Counted from the stretch's first letter, positions 1-9,273 are shown. The stretch is DNA of 60,330 bases from Verrucomicrobiota bacterium (GCA_023443455.1 JAEZUE010000061.1:1-60330); one strand, 5' to 3'. The notes: generated by a model not told the origin, from the letters alone. Translations and numbers: made by a program.

Positions 1-203
1 GAGTCGCCGGGGCCGGGCGGGGGCGCCGCCCGCTCGCGCTCGCGGCGGGCCTGCTCCTTCTCGCGGATACGCTCCTCGACGGGGAAGAGGAACACGCTCC
101 TGCCGCGCAGCACGCAGCCGGGCCGCCCGGGCACGCAGTCCGTCTTCAGGAGCTGGCACCAGTCCTCGGGGACGTTGTGGTGGGAACAGGTGAAGGTGGA
201 CAT
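1..203 (-). CDS. Small Cys-rich protein, C-terminus cut by window edge
   Basis: An open frame starts with ATG at 203 and runs off the left edge; 67 residues are visible. They begin MSTFTCSHHNVPEDWC and contain four cysteines (6, 16, 25, 32) and a His pair, then a short hydrophobic strand and a charged Glu/Arg-rich stretch that turns Pro-rich. The Cys/His spacing could bind a metal, but I do not recognise the family. The frame is free of stops in very GC-rich DNA, which is weak evidence. It would be upstream of nothing else visible on this strand. Confidence 0.45.
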   Translation of the reverse strand, partial: MSTFTCSHHNVPEDWCQLLKTDCVPGRPGCVLRGRSVFLFPVEERIREKEQARRERERAAPPPGPGD

Positions 204-482
204 GGGCGGTGGACCTAACGAGGAACTCGGAATGAAGAATGCAGAACTGAAACGGAGGCGAGTGGGCGGAGCGCGGAAGTGACAGGTGCCAAGTGACAGG
301 TGGGCGGGAGCCGGAGGAATGCCGACCCCGCAACGACAAACCGCGGACTCCACCCCGAGACCCCAAACCCGGAACTCAAGACCTGCCGGCGGCGGCCTGT
401 GGCATGGGTCTCCCGACCCATGTTCCGGGATGGAGTTGGCAAACGGCCTTCACGGGTCGGGAGACCCGTGTCACGACAGGCG
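204..482. repeat. Gap with paired palindromes
   Basis: No gene seen. Two palindromes lie at 404-421 (ATGGGTC..GACCCAT) and 451-470 (CACGGGTC..GACCCGTG). Their cores, 407-418 and 455-466, are reverse complements of each other, so the whole 404-470 stretch can also fold on itself. It sits directly after the stop codon of the minus-strand gene ending at 483 and belongs to the palindromic-repeat style seen throughout the window. Confidence 0.6.
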
Positions 483-3400
483 TCAGCGCCGGTAGAGCGG
501 GTCGAGACCGAGGGTGCCGTGGAGCGAGTCGAGGTGGGCCTTGCCGCGGAGGCGGGTGAGCGTCTCCTGGGCGCGGTCGAGCCGGGCGGCGATACCGAGG
601 CGCTCGGCCTCGTCGTGGTGGCTGGCGCGGGCGAGGAACTGCTTGAGGTAGGCGATGTGCTTCTTCCACGCGGCCTCGTCGGCGAGCTGCTTGCGGGTGA
701 GACGGTCGTGGTACCAGTCGCTGGCGAGCACGGCCTCGCGGGTGAAGAGCTGGCGGATCGCGGGATCGGCGAGCGTCTTCCCCTCGTACTGGCCGTCGCG
801 CATGATGTGCAGGAGGGCGCGCAGCGGCGGGCAGGCCGCCTCGATGGAACCGTCCTCGAAGTAGAGCGCGGCGACGCGGCGCATGGTGGCGAGGATCGTC
901 TCCAGGCTATGGGCATACACGGCGGCGTCCTGCAGCTCGGGCCGGAGCATCTCGGGGGTGAGGACCAGCTGGGGACTGGTGAACACCCGGCCGAAGAAGG
1001 TGGAGACGAAACGCTCGGTGACGCGCCAGCCCAGCAGGCTGGCGGGCAGCGTGCGGCCCTCGTGCGCGAAATCGGCGCAGCGTTCGAGGTAGCGGTTCTC
1101 GATGAGCCAGGCGGGATTCTGCTCCTCGGCGCCCATGCGGGAGAAGACCTCGGGGACGAGCAGGGAGATGTCGTGGTCGACGCGGCGGTGCGGGCCGACG
1201 GTGCCGGCGGTGGTGACGAACGGGTGGGCGCCGGTGAGCGCCATCGCGACGAACGCGTTGTTGAGGTCGGTGACCGGGCAGAGTGCGTTGAAGGGGCCCT
1301 TGGTGAGCGCGCCCTCGCTGCCGGCGCCGGTGGTCGAGGGGCTCTTGCCGGTCATGCTGGTGATGGCGTCGGCGAAGAACTCGGGCAGCTCGAGGTAGTG
1401 GATCGGGCTGAAGCAGCACAGCGGCGGCACGTTCTTCTCCGGGCCGTTGGCGCGGCGGCCGGGCAGGAGGATCGAGACCGGGATGTGCAGCGGCTGGCCG
1501 TCGGGGATGCGGCGGGCCAGGCGCATGGTGGTCGTGCGCAGGTGGACCTCGGCCGGGGTGAGGAGATCGGGCCGGACCTGCAGGTAGCGAGGATTCTTGG
1601 ACGGCTTGCCGTCGACCAGCCGGGGCTGGTGGGGCGAGACGAAGGCGTCGGCCCGGCCCTGCTCGGCGACCTCGCGGATGAGGCGCTGGAGGGGCGGGGT
1701 GAACTGCTCGAAGCCGATGGTGTCCTTGATGAGCTCCCAGGCCTGGGAGCGGGAGAGCGGCTCGTAGTTGGAGAAGAAGTTGCCCGGGCCGGACATGTCC
1801 AGCTCGGTCTGCTTGTCGTAGCCGCGGTGCACGGCGTCGTCGGGCCGCTGGAAGAGGCGGTACTCGCAGTTGCGTACCAGTTTCACGGAGCCAGGCGCCT
1901 GGTCCTGGCGCAGGCCGGAGAGGGCGGTGGTGGGGACGACGATGGAGGCGGTGATGTCGTCCTCGGTCTGGATCTTGGCGGCGGGATGGAAGTCCTTGCG
2001 TAGGGAGAAGACGCGCCAGGAGCCGTCGTCGGCGTAGCCGACGCGCAGGCAGGTGGAGAGCAGCTTGCGGCGGCCGAGTTTGAGCTCGTTGCCGGGTACG
2101 CCGTTGATGATGTCGACGCTGAAGTGGCTGCGCCAGTTGTCGCCCCACTCGGCCTTGTGGAAGCGCTTCACGGTGAAGACGAGGTCCTTGATGTGCTGGG
2201 GCAGGGCGCGCAGCCAGTCGTTGTACTCGTCGGTGAACTCGGTGGGGTTGGGCGTGAGCAGTTTGATGACCGAGCCGAGGGAGCGGGCGGCGCCGAGGAT
2301 GGAGCGGCTGGGCGTGGCCTTGGCGAACTCGGGTTTGAAGCGGGTGGAGTAGTCCTTCTTGAGGATGGCCTCGACCTGGTCGAAGTCCTTCTGGATGTCG
2401 GCGACGAAGACGGGGCCGAAGAGGATGGCGTCGGTGATGGACTTGGAGATCTCGCTCTTGCCGCCGCCGGAGACGGTGCAGGGTTTGTGGCAGAGGCGGC
2501 CGTCGGCGATGGTGCCGATGAGGCGCCAGGAGCGGCCGCCGGCGGGCTTGTGCATGCGCACGGTGTAGCCCCATGGATACACGTAGATCTCGCCGGGGGC
2601 GAGGCGCAGGGACTGCTCCTTGCCGTCGCGCGTCCAGAGCACGCGCTGGGTGGCGAGGTCGAAGCGGGAGTTGCCCGGCACGTAGACGATGTGCGGGTAG
2701 GTCTTGTCGAAGGCGTGGCCCTCGGGGCAGTAGCGCGCGCCGTGGCCGAGGACGACGGCCATGTCCTCGAGGGTGCGGGGCGGGTGGGGGAAGTGGGTGT
2801 CCCAGGTGTAGTCCTCGCCGAGGTCGTAGCTGGGGAAGGCGAGCGTGCCGCCGGAGTGTTCCTCTTCGGCGAGGCCGAAGAGGTTGGCGGAGTAGCTGAT
2901 CTGGGTCTTCACCTCCTTCTTGCAGTAGCCGAAATAGTTGTCGGCGATGAGGGTGACGATGACGCCGTTCTCGTCGCGGGCGCAGAGCTTGAAGGCCTGT
3001 CCGTCGTTGTAGAGTTCCTCGGGGGTTTTCCAGGCCATGCCGTCGCGGCGTTGGCGTTCGGTGGCCTGGTCCCAAGCGGGCAGACCGAGGTCGATCTTGC
3101 GCGCGCCGATGAGGTGGGGGGCGAGGATGACGCAGCCGGTGTGGCCGGTCCAGTGGGCGGGGTCGAGGCCGGCGTCGTTGCGGGGGAGGGCGGGGTCGCC
3201 GGCGTTGCCGAAGATGCTTTCGACGAAGTCGAGGTTGGCGACGAGGCTGCCGGGAACGAAGAAGCGGATCTCCATCGATTTCTCCGGCGAGACCCCGGGG
3301 ATCGCCGGGACGACGACCGGGCGCAGGAGCAGCGAGACGAAGCAGTGCGCGGGGGTCTTCTGGGTGGCCGTGAACGGCAGCAGGGAGTGTTCGGTGGGCG

Positions 3401-3953
3401 GCTGGAGGGCGAGGGCGAAGAGCCGGGCGAAGGTCTCGCGCGGCACGGCGAGCTTGTCGGCCGGGATGGGCAGGCCGCCCTCGGCGATGTGGAAGACGCC
3501 GGCGGTGGTGCGGCGGTCGGAGCGCGGGTTGTGGAGGATGCCGTTGGCCAGGCGGTAGCTGGAAAGGATGGGCGAGGTGTGGGTGTCGCGGTCGGGCGGC
3601 ACGGCGAGCAGGCGGGAGAGGCCCCAGCGGTCGAGGACGAAGGTCTGGCCGGGCAGGCGCACGGGCAGACCGGGGGGCAGGGCGTTCTCGAGGTAGCGTT
3701 CGAGCCAGTCCTGGATGCGGCGGTCGGCCGGGGCGAGGTACGAGCTGAGCAGGCGGTTTTTCTCGAGGTGGTTGGCGAGCAGGGCCTGGGCGATTTCCTG
3801 GAAGCCGGGGTCGTCGCTGCCGGTGTGGGGGACGGAGAAGCCGAGCGAGGCCAGCTTGAGCTGGATGTAGCGGACGAGCTTCTGTTCGTTGGCCGGGTCC
3901 ACGGAGGTGGGATCGAGGCCGATGGCGGCGAGAGAGGGCGGCAGGGCGTTCAT
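483..3953 (-). CDS. 1156-residue protein, candidate pyrophosphate-type PEP carboxykinase
   Basis: A very large soluble protein with no signal peptide or membrane segment. It carries a P-loop-like motif CTVSGGGKSEIS at residues 492-503, a Lys-rich YCKKEVK stretch near 343-349, and an RKDFHPAAKIQTEDDI block in the second half. Its length (about 1150) and the Gly-Lys-Ser motif match what I remember of the PPi-dependent PEP carboxykinases described from Entamoeba and Propionibacterium, which interconvert oxaloacetate plus PPi and PEP plus CO2 plus Pi and are often annotated as hypothetical. That assignment is from memory of the family. I place the start at ATG 3953 (MNALPPSL), because the 30 residues from the upstream ATG at 4043 look like non-coding Arg/Pro-rich leader. 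It is divergent from the MFS gene at 4216. Confidence 0.55.
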   Translation of the reverse strand: MNALPPSLAAIGLDPTSVDPANEQKLVRYIQLKLASLGFSVPHTGSDDPGFQEIAQALLANHLEKNRLLSSYLAPADRRIQDWLERYLENALPPGLPVRLPGQTFVLDRWGLSRLLAVPPDRDTHTSPILSSYRLANGILHNPRSDRRTTAGVFHIAEGGLPIPADKLAVPRETFARLFALALQPPTEHSLLPFTATQKTPAHCFVSLLLRPVVVPAIPGVSPEKSMEIRFFVPGSLVANLDFVESIFGNAGDPALPRNDAGLDPAHWTGHTGCVILAPHLIGARKIDLGLPAWDQATERQRRDGMAWKTPEELYNDGQAFKLCARDENGVIVTLIADNYFGYCKKEVKTQISYSANLFGLAEEEHSGGTLAFPSYDLGEDYTWDTHFPHPPRTLEDMAVVLGHGARYCPEGHAFDKTYPHIVYVPGNSRFDLATQRVLWTRDGKEQSLRLAPGEIYVYPWGYTVRMHKPAGGRSWRLIGTIADGRLCHKPCTVSGGGKSEISKSITDAILFGPVFVADIQKDFDQVEAILKKDYSTRFKPEFAKATPSRSILGAARSLGSVIKLLTPNPTEFTDEYNDWLRALPQHIKDLVFTVKRFHKAEWGDNWRSHFSVDIINGVPGNELKLGRRKLLSTCLRVGYADDGSWRVFSLRKDFHPAAKIQTEDDITASIVVPTTALSGLRQDQAPGSVKLVRNCEYRLFQRPDDAVHRGYDKQTELDMSGPGNFFSNYEPLSRSQAWELIKDTIGFEQFTPPLQRLIREVAEQGRADAFVSPHQPRLVDGKPSKNPRYLQVRPDLLTPAEVHLRTTTMRLARRIPDGQPLHIPVSILLPGRRANGPEKNVPPLCCFSPIHYLELPEFFADAITSMTGKSPSTTGAGSEGALTKGPFNALCPVTDLNNAFVAMALTGAHPFVTTAGTVGPHRRVDHDISLLVPEVFSRMGAEEQNPAWLIENRYLERCADFAHEGRTLPASLLGWRVTERFVSTFFGRVFTSPQLVLTPEMLRPELQDAAVYAHSLETILATMRRVAALYFEDGSIEAACPPLRALLHIMRDGQYEGKTLADPAIRQLFTREAVLASDWYHDRLTRKQLADEAAWKKHIAYLKQFLARASHHDEAERLGIAARLDRAQETLTRLRGKAHLDSLHGTLGLDPLYRR

Positions 3954-4215
3954 GCGGAAAGGTGGCGGGAACGTGATGTCGATGCCCGGCGAAGGCCGGT
4001 TGGAGCGAGCGGGTAGGTTCCGGAGCGAAGGGGGAAGTGTCAAAAACGATAGCGGCGCATGAGTGGAAAGAATCGGTCGCGTTGTTGCCGACGCATTGCT
4101 CTAACGACAGAAGAATGCAGCGGCGGAATGCGGATTGAGCGGCGGGCGCGCGGGGCTCAGCGTGCGGGCTTTCCGGCCCGCCGTGCGGCGGGCCGCTCCC
4201 CAGCCCCCGATTCCC

Positions 4216-5931
4216 ATGGCCCACTTCGCCCCCTTGCCGTCGCAATCCCCAGCCCCCGCGCCCGGCGCGTCGGGCCTCTCCGCGTTCAAGAATCCCATCG
4301 TCTGGGTGCCCACGCTGTACCTGGCGATGGGGATACCGTTCAACGTGATCATGAGCGGCACGGCGGCGCGCATGTACAAGTCGCTCGGCTACGCCGACAG
4401 CCAGATCACGGTCGCGCTGGGCAGCATCGGTGTGGCGTGGTCGCTCAAGCCCCTCTGGGCGGCGTTCCTCGACATGTACCGCACGAAGAAGTTCTTCGTG
4501 CTCTCGATGGAGCTGCTGCTGACGGCGCTGCTCATCGGGGTGGCGATGTCGTTGCCCACGTCGGGCTTTTTCCAGACCAGCATCGCGATCTTCTGGGTGG
4601 CGGCGTTCGCCTCGTCGACGCAGGACATCTGCGGCGACGGTATCTATCTGACGGGGATGGACCGCGCGTCGCAGGCGAGGTTGGCGGGGGTGCAGAGCAC
4701 GTTCTGGGTGCTCGGCAAGGTCTTCGCCTCGGGCCTGTTGATTTCCGCGATGGATTGGATGCGGGAGCGGCAGGGCTGGTCGGATTCGACGATGTGGCAG
4801 GCGGTGATGGGGGCCTGCGCGGTCTCGATGGCGGTGTTGGCGGTGTACCATTTCTTCTTCCTGCCCACGGGCAGCACGACCGAAAGGCCCGAGAGCGTGA
4901 AGCAGGTCGCGCAGGAGTTTCTCGGCACCGCGGTGAGCTTCTTCCACAAGCGGATGTTCTGGGGGATGATCGCCTTCGTCTTTCTCTATCGTCTGGGCGA
5001 GGGCCTGATCCTCATGGAGGGCCAACTCTTCCTCCAGTCGCCGGTGGAGCAGGGCGGGCTCGGACTTTCGGTCGGGCAAGTGAGCAACATCGACGCGGTG
5101 TACGGTACGATCTTCAACATCGTCGGCGGCCTGCTCGGCGGCTTGTACGTGGCCAAGAAAGGGCTGCGCCACGTGCTCTGGATCCTCGGCCTCTGCCTCA
5201 ACATCCCGCATCTGACCTTCGTCATCCTCAGCCAGTTCGCCGCCGGGGGGCATGAGGTCTCGTATGCGACGGTCGTCACTCTCGTGAGCATAGAAAAGTT
5301 CGGCTACGGCTTCGGCTTCGTGGGCAACATGATCTACATGATGCAACAGCTCGCGCCGGGCCGCTCGACGATGACGCACTACGCCTTCGCGACCGCGCTG
5401 ATGAACCTCATGCTCGTACCCACGAACATGATCTCCGGTCCGCTCGCGGAGACGCTCGGCTTCTCGACGTTCTTCTTCGTCGTGATGTTCGCCTCGATCC
5501 CCTCGGCCTGGGCGGCCTTCAAAGCGCCGTTCCCGTACGCCGCCGGTGACGACCCGACGATCACGCCCGACGATCCGACGCGGCTGGGTGTCGTCGAACG
5601 CGCGGCGCAGGTGCTCACGGGGCGGGCATCGATGTACGCCATGCTCAACATCCTCACGCTGCTGGTACTCGATTCGCGCATCCTCGGTACATTGCAGGGC
5701 AAGGCGTCCGGCGAGGGCATGACGCAGTTCGTGCTGCTGCTGGGCACCGCCGTGCTGAAGGGCTTTTTCACCTTCAAGACCTTCCAGCTCGCGGCGCAGA
5801 ACGCGGCTGCTGCGGCCGCGGCGGGCGACACTGCCTATTCCGGCAACGCCCGCGGGGCGAAGATCGCCACGATCGTCTGCGGCCTGGCTACGGCCGCCGT
5901 GTTGGCCTTCGGCGCGAAGATGGCCTTCTGA
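4216..5931 (+). CDS. MFS transporter (AmpG/PAT-like), copy 1
   Basis: Integral inner-membrane transporter of 571 residues with a Pro/Ala-rich N-terminal tail, about 12 hydrophobic segments and the opening WVPTLYLAMGIPFNVI. The overall look (an N-terminal VPTLYLAMG helix, then WSLKPLWAAFLD) is that of AmpG-like major facilitators, which import small solutes such as muropeptides or sugars; the substrate cannot be read from sequence. The C-terminus carries two additional hydrophobic segments after residue about 470, which the neighbouring paralogue lacks. Start ATG 4216 (MAHFAPLP) is preferred over 4135, whose first 27 residues are Arg/Ala-rich leader. A strong terminator follows at 5950, so the paralogue downstream is probably transcribed separately. 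Confidence 0.85.
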   Translation: MAHFAPLPSQSPAPAPGASGLSAFKNPIVWVPTLYLAMGIPFNVIMSGTAARMYKSLGYADSQITVALGSIGVAWSLKPLWAAFLDMYRTKKFFVLSMELLLTALLIGVAMSLPTSGFFQTSIAIFWVAAFASSTQDICGDGIYLTGMDRASQARLAGVQSTFWVLGKVFASGLLISAMDWMRERQGWSDSTMWQAVMGACAVSMAVLAVYHFFFLPTGSTTERPESVKQVAQEFLGTAVSFFHKRMFWGMIAFVFLYRLGEGLILMEGQLFLQSPVEQGGLGLSVGQVSNIDAVYGTIFNIVGGLLGGLYVAKKGLRHVLWILGLCLNIPHLTFVILSQFAAGGHEVSYATVVTLVSIEKFGYGFGFVGNMIYMMQQLAPGRSTMTHYAFATALMNLMLVPTNMISGPLAETLGFSTFFFVVMFASIPSAWAAFKAPFPYAAGDDPTITPDDPTRLGVVERAAQVLTGRASMYAMLNILTLLVLDSRILGTLQGKASGEGMTQFVLLLGTAVLKGFFTFKTFQLAAQNAAAAAAAGDTAYSGNARGAKIATIVCGLATAAVLAFGAKMAF

Positions 5932-5949
5932 TTTTGTTTCGTTGGGGCG

Positions 5950-5985
5950 AAGGGGCGCACCGCGGAGTGCGCCCCTTTTCTTTTT
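5950..5985 (+). terminator. Rho-independent terminator after MFS copy 1
   Basis: An 11-bp perfect stem (5950-5960 with 5967-5977), a 6-nt loop, then TTCTTTTT. It lies 19 bp past the stop of the first MFS gene. Confidence 0.9.
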
Positions 5986-6085
5986 GGGGCGGATCGTTGG
6001 GATTGATCGCGAAATCGGCTGGTTTTTCGGCGCCGGGCCGGATTGGGTGGGGCTTCCCCGAAACGTTCCCGCCCCCATCCCCGCC

Positions 6086-7432
6086 ATGTCGCTTTCACCC
6101 TCTCCCGAATCCGTCGCGCCCACCACGGCTACCCCGAAACCGCGGCACCTGATGTACTGGGTGCCCACGCTCTATCTGGCGATGGGGTTGCCCAATGTGA
6201 CCGTCGGCGTGGTGGCCGCGATCATGTACAAGAACATGGGCGTCTCGACCGAGGACATCGCGGTGTACACGAGCCAGCTGTACCTGCCGTGGGTGTTGAA
6301 ACCGTTGTGGTCGCCGTTTCTCGAACCGTTCAGGACGAAGCGTTTTTGGGTGATCTCGATGGAGTTTCTGATGATGGCGATGCTCGGCTTGGTCGCCTTC
6401 TCGCTGCCGATCCCGGGGTTTTTCGCGGCGTCGCTGGCGTTCTTCTGGATCACCGGTTTCGCCTCGGCGACGCAGGACATCGTGGCCGACGGCGTCTTCA
6501 TGACGACCGCCTCGCTCAAGGACCAGGCGCGGTATTCGGGACTTCAGGGCATGTGTTGGAACCTCGGCGCGGTGATCGCGTCGGGCCTGCTGGTCACGCT
6601 CACCGGCACCTTGCACGACCGCTTCGGCATGTCGTGGCAACACTGCTGGATGATCGTGATGGCGGCGGTGGCGGTGGCGATGGGCGGTTTCGGTCTGTGG
6701 CACCTGCGGGTGCTGCCGACCGGCGAGATCTCGCCGATGCAGGGGCAGGGCATGGGCGCGGCGTTCCGCTCGTTGCGCGATTCGTGGGTGTCGTTTTTCC
6801 AGAAGCCGAGCATCTGGATGATGCTCACCGTCGTGTTCTTCTACCGCTTCGGCGAAGGCTTCATCGAGAAGCTCGGGCCGATCTTCCTGCTCGAGGATCC
6901 GGCCAAGGGCGGTCTCGGCCTGAGCAACGAGGTGCTCGGCCACATCAACGGCTCGGTCGGCACGATCGCGTTCATCGCCGGGGCGTTTCTCGGCGGTTTC
7001 CTGGTCGCCAAGATGACGCTGCGCCGCTCGTTCTTCATCCTCGCGCTGGCGCTGAACATCCCGCACCTGACGTATTTTTATCTCAGTCATGCGATGCCCG
7101 CCGACCACACGTGGATCGGCTTCATCGTGACGATCGAGAAGTTCGGCTTCGGCCTCGGGTCGGTCGGGCACATGCTCTACATGATGCAGCAGATCGCGCC
7201 CGGTGCGTTCCGGATGACGCACTACGCCTTCGCGACCGGCGTGATGGCGGCGACGAAGTGGGTGACGGGCTGGATCAGCGGCCCGATCTTCGCGCAGTAC
7301 CTCGGCGAGAGTTATCCGTCGTTCTTCACCTTCGTGCTCTTCGCTTCGATACCGCCGGTGATCCTCGCCTTCCTCGCCCCGTTCCCGCACCGCGCGCACG
7401 ACGACGCGATCCGGGGTGGCGGCGGGCATTGA
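6086..7432 (+). CDS. MFS transporter (AmpG/PAT-like), copy 2
   Basis: 448-residue integral membrane transporter clearly paralogous to the gene before it: both open with VPTLYLAMG, both have a LKPLW motif in the second helix, A(S/T)QDI in the middle of the first half, LNIPHLT(F/Y) after helix 8 and MMQQ(L/I)APG with MTHYAFAT in the C-terminal half. The shared motifs show tandem duplication, and the shorter C-terminus shows divergence. Start ATG 6086 (MSLSPSPES) follows a short Pro-rich leader; the frame is open further upstream, but that part covers the terminator of the first gene. Solute unknown. Confidence 0.85.
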   Translation: MSLSPSPESVAPTTATPKPRHLMYWVPTLYLAMGLPNVTVGVVAAIMYKNMGVSTEDIAVYTSQLYLPWVLKPLWSPFLEPFRTKRFWVISMEFLMMAMLGLVAFSLPIPGFFAASLAFFWITGFASATQDIVADGVFMTTASLKDQARYSGLQGMCWNLGAVIASGLLVTLTGTLHDRFGMSWQHCWMIVMAAVAVAMGGFGLWHLRVLPTGEISPMQGQGMGAAFRSLRDSWVSFFQKPSIWMMLTVVFFYRFGEGFIEKLGPIFLLEDPAKGGLGLSNEVLGHINGSVGTIAFIAGAFLGGFLVAKMTLRRSFFILALALNIPHLTYFYLSHAMPADHTWIGFIVTIEKFGFGLGSVGHMLYMMQQIAPGAFRMTHYAFATGVMAATKWVTGWISGPIFAQYLGESYPSFFTFVLFASIPPVILAFLAPFPHRAHDDAIRGGGGH

Positions 7433-7766
7433 GCCGGGCCGTTGGGGCCGGGGTGTGGGAGTCGAGGCACGCCGGCTGGGCAGCGCCTGCGCATGAGGGG
7501 CTCGGCGTGGCGCCAGCCTCCGTGCCGGCGAGGTTTGGCTCGGGCCGGTGAGCGGGTGGAGCCGGAGAACGCAGGTAGGGACGCCTGCGCCACGCATGAG
7601 CGTGTCGGACTGGGCCTGGCGATGGCTTTCGTGCCAGCGAGGTTGGCGGGTGCCGACCGGGCGAAGGCCGGCGGTGGTTGTGACTGCCGGGTAATGCTTC
7701 ACCCCGCGCACCGCGTGGTTTTCGGTTGGCGGGGCCGGACGTGTCGGCGCTCGCTGGGGTACCCCG
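7433..7766. repeat. Gap with dispersed repeat family 2 (about 75-bp unit)
   Basis: A 334-bp gap with no convincing gene. Positions 7571-7645 and 27932-28006 share a unit that begins GCAGG(T/C)AGGGACGCCTGCG and, 45 bp later, has a GTGGCGCC..CCGTGCC(G/A)GCG block. A further copy of the second block lies at 7507-7533. The unit contains the small inverted repeat AGGGACGCCTGCG and resembles REP-type intergenic repeats. Confidence 0.6.
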
Positions 7767-9182
7767 ATGCAGATCATCCCCTTCCCTGTTTTCGCTCCGC
7801 CCCACGTCAATCCGTTCACCGAGGTGAGTTTTCCCGGTGACCGGGCCGATGGCACCGCCGTGACCTTCGATCCGGTCGCGCAGGTCTTCGCCCTTTGCGC
7901 GAATCCGGTTGTCAACGACAGGGGTGTACGCGTGCAGCGCCGGGTCCGGGCCGGTTGCCTGCTGCAGGCGCGAGTCACCATCTCGGCCGGAGCGAGGGGT
8001 GGGATCGAAGTGCGGGCTGGCGCCGGGCCGGATGCGCCGATGGTGGCGGTGATCCGGCGGGCCGATGGAGTGGTGGTCCTCGTTCGACGTGTGGCGGCCG
8101 GGCCGCTCGAGGAGACGCTCGTCGGCGATGCGGCGGTCGACGTGTTCGCACTCGAACAGCGCGGCACGGAGGTTGCCGTCTCGGTGGCCCGTTTCGGCGA
8201 GATGTACGTGCGCCATGTTTGCGGCGGCATCGACTTCGGGCCGGAGGTCGTCTTCGGCCTGCACGCCACCGGCGGCGAGGCCCAGTTCGAAAATGTCCGC
8301 CTGGTGCGGCCCGCGCCCGCGGATTTCGTTCCCTACACCGACTACATCGGCAGCGAGCTGGAGTCGATCGACGCGACCACCGGCCGGCGCACGATCCTCC
8401 ACCACGAGGACGATTCCTTGCAGGCCCCGAACTGGACGCCCGACGGCACCGCGCTCGTCTGCAACCGCAACGGCCGTATCTGGCGTTTCGATCTCGCAGC
8501 GCGTACGATGGCGCTCGTCGACACCGGCGCCCAGGTGAAGAACAACAACGACCACGCGATCTCCTTCGACGGCACGCTGCTCGGCCTCAGCAGCGGCGCG
8601 GTCTCCCGCGTGTATTCCGTGCCGATCGGCGGCGGCGAGCCGAAGCTGCTCACCCCGGAGGGTCCGTCCTATTTCCACAGCTGGTCACCGGATGGCAAGT
8701 ACATGGTCTTCACCGCGGCGCGGGGCGGTTGCGGCCCCTGGATGAGCCTCTACCGCATCCCGGCCGAAGGCGGGCCGGAGGAGCGGTTGACGAACGTGCC
8801 GGGGGCGCTCGACGACGGCAGCGAGTACACGCCGGACGGCCGTTGGATCTACTTCAACTCCACGCGCACCGGGCGCATGCAGATCTGGCGCATGCGGCCC
8901 GACGGCAGCGGGCTGGAGCAGCTCACCTTCGACGACACAAACAACTGGTTTCCCCACGTGGCGCCCGATGGCCGCTCGATCGTGTTCATCACCTACGGCC
9001 CGGAGATCGCGGCCGAGGAGCATCCGTTCTACAAGCACGTGTATTTCCGCACGCTCCCGCTGGATGGCGGCACGCCGCGGGTGCTCGCGTACGTGTATGG
9101 CGGGCAGGGTTCGATGAACGTGAACTCCTGGGCGCCCGACAGCACCCGCTTCGCCTTTGTCAGCAACTCGGACGTGCTCTGA
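7767..9182 (+). CDS. TolB-like PD40 beta-propeller protein
   Basis: 471 residues. The first about 185 residues form a beta-rich domain of uncertain type, ending in a VVFGLHATGGEAQFENVRL strand pattern like a LamG/keto-disaccharide-hydrolase fold. Residues about 190-471 contain repeated W(S/T)PDG(T/K)-type blades (APNWTPDGTALVC, FHSWSPDGKYMVF, EYTPDGRWIYF, HVAPDGRSIVF, NSWAPDSTRFAF), the PD40/TolB propeller signature. There is no signal peptide, so a cytoplasmic location is likely. In Opitutaceae such proteins often accompany sugar catabolism, which would fit the transporters upstream, but that link is an inference. Start ATG 7767 is the first in frame. Confidence 0.8.
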   Translation: MQIIPFPVFAPPHVNPFTEVSFPGDRADGTAVTFDPVAQVFALCANPVVNDRGVRVQRRVRAGCLLQARVTISAGARGGIEVRAGAGPDAPMVAVIRRADGVVVLVRRVAAGPLEETLVGDAAVDVFALEQRGTEVAVSVARFGEMYVRHVCGGIDFGPEVVFGLHATGGEAQFENVRLVRPAPADFVPYTDYIGSELESIDATTGRRTILHHEDDSLQAPNWTPDGTALVCNRNGRIWRFDLAARTMALVDTGAQVKNNNDHAISFDGTLLGLSSGAVSRVYSVPIGGGEPKLLTPEGPSYFHSWSPDGKYMVFTAARGGCGPWMSLYRIPAEGGPEERLTNVPGALDDGSEYTPDGRWIYFNSTRTGRMQIWRMRPDGSGLEQLTFDDTNNWFPHVAPDGRSIVFITYGPEIAAEEHPFYKHVYFRTLPLDGGTPRVLAYVYGGQGSMNVNSWAPDSTRFAFVSNSDVL

Positions 9183-9187
9183 GGCGT

Positions 9188-9273
9188 AAGCCTTCGGCCG
9201 AGTGACGAGTGACGAGCGCCGAGGGGCGATCACAGAGGAGATCGGGCGAAGCACTCGTGCGGGAAGCTCGCCC
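9188..9273 (-). repeat. Truncated, inverted copy of the 140-bp MITE-like element (R4)
   Basis: The reverse complement of this stretch matches the right-hand 85 bp of the element seen at 21716, 47041 and 56386 (GGCGAGCTTCC..ACGAGTGCTTCG, then GATCTCCTCTGTGATC and the CTCG(A/G)CGCTCGTCACTCG block). The left-hand half is missing. It starts 6 bp after the stop of the propeller gene. Confidence 0.75.

Noticed and set aside
907..6168. A 1753-codon open frame on the minus strand, and long plus-strand frames at 300-2003 and 2124-4016
   Set aside because: They are shadows of the large minus-strand gene and the MFS genes in GC-rich DNA: Arg/Pro/His- or Gly/Val/Glu-only composition, no domains.
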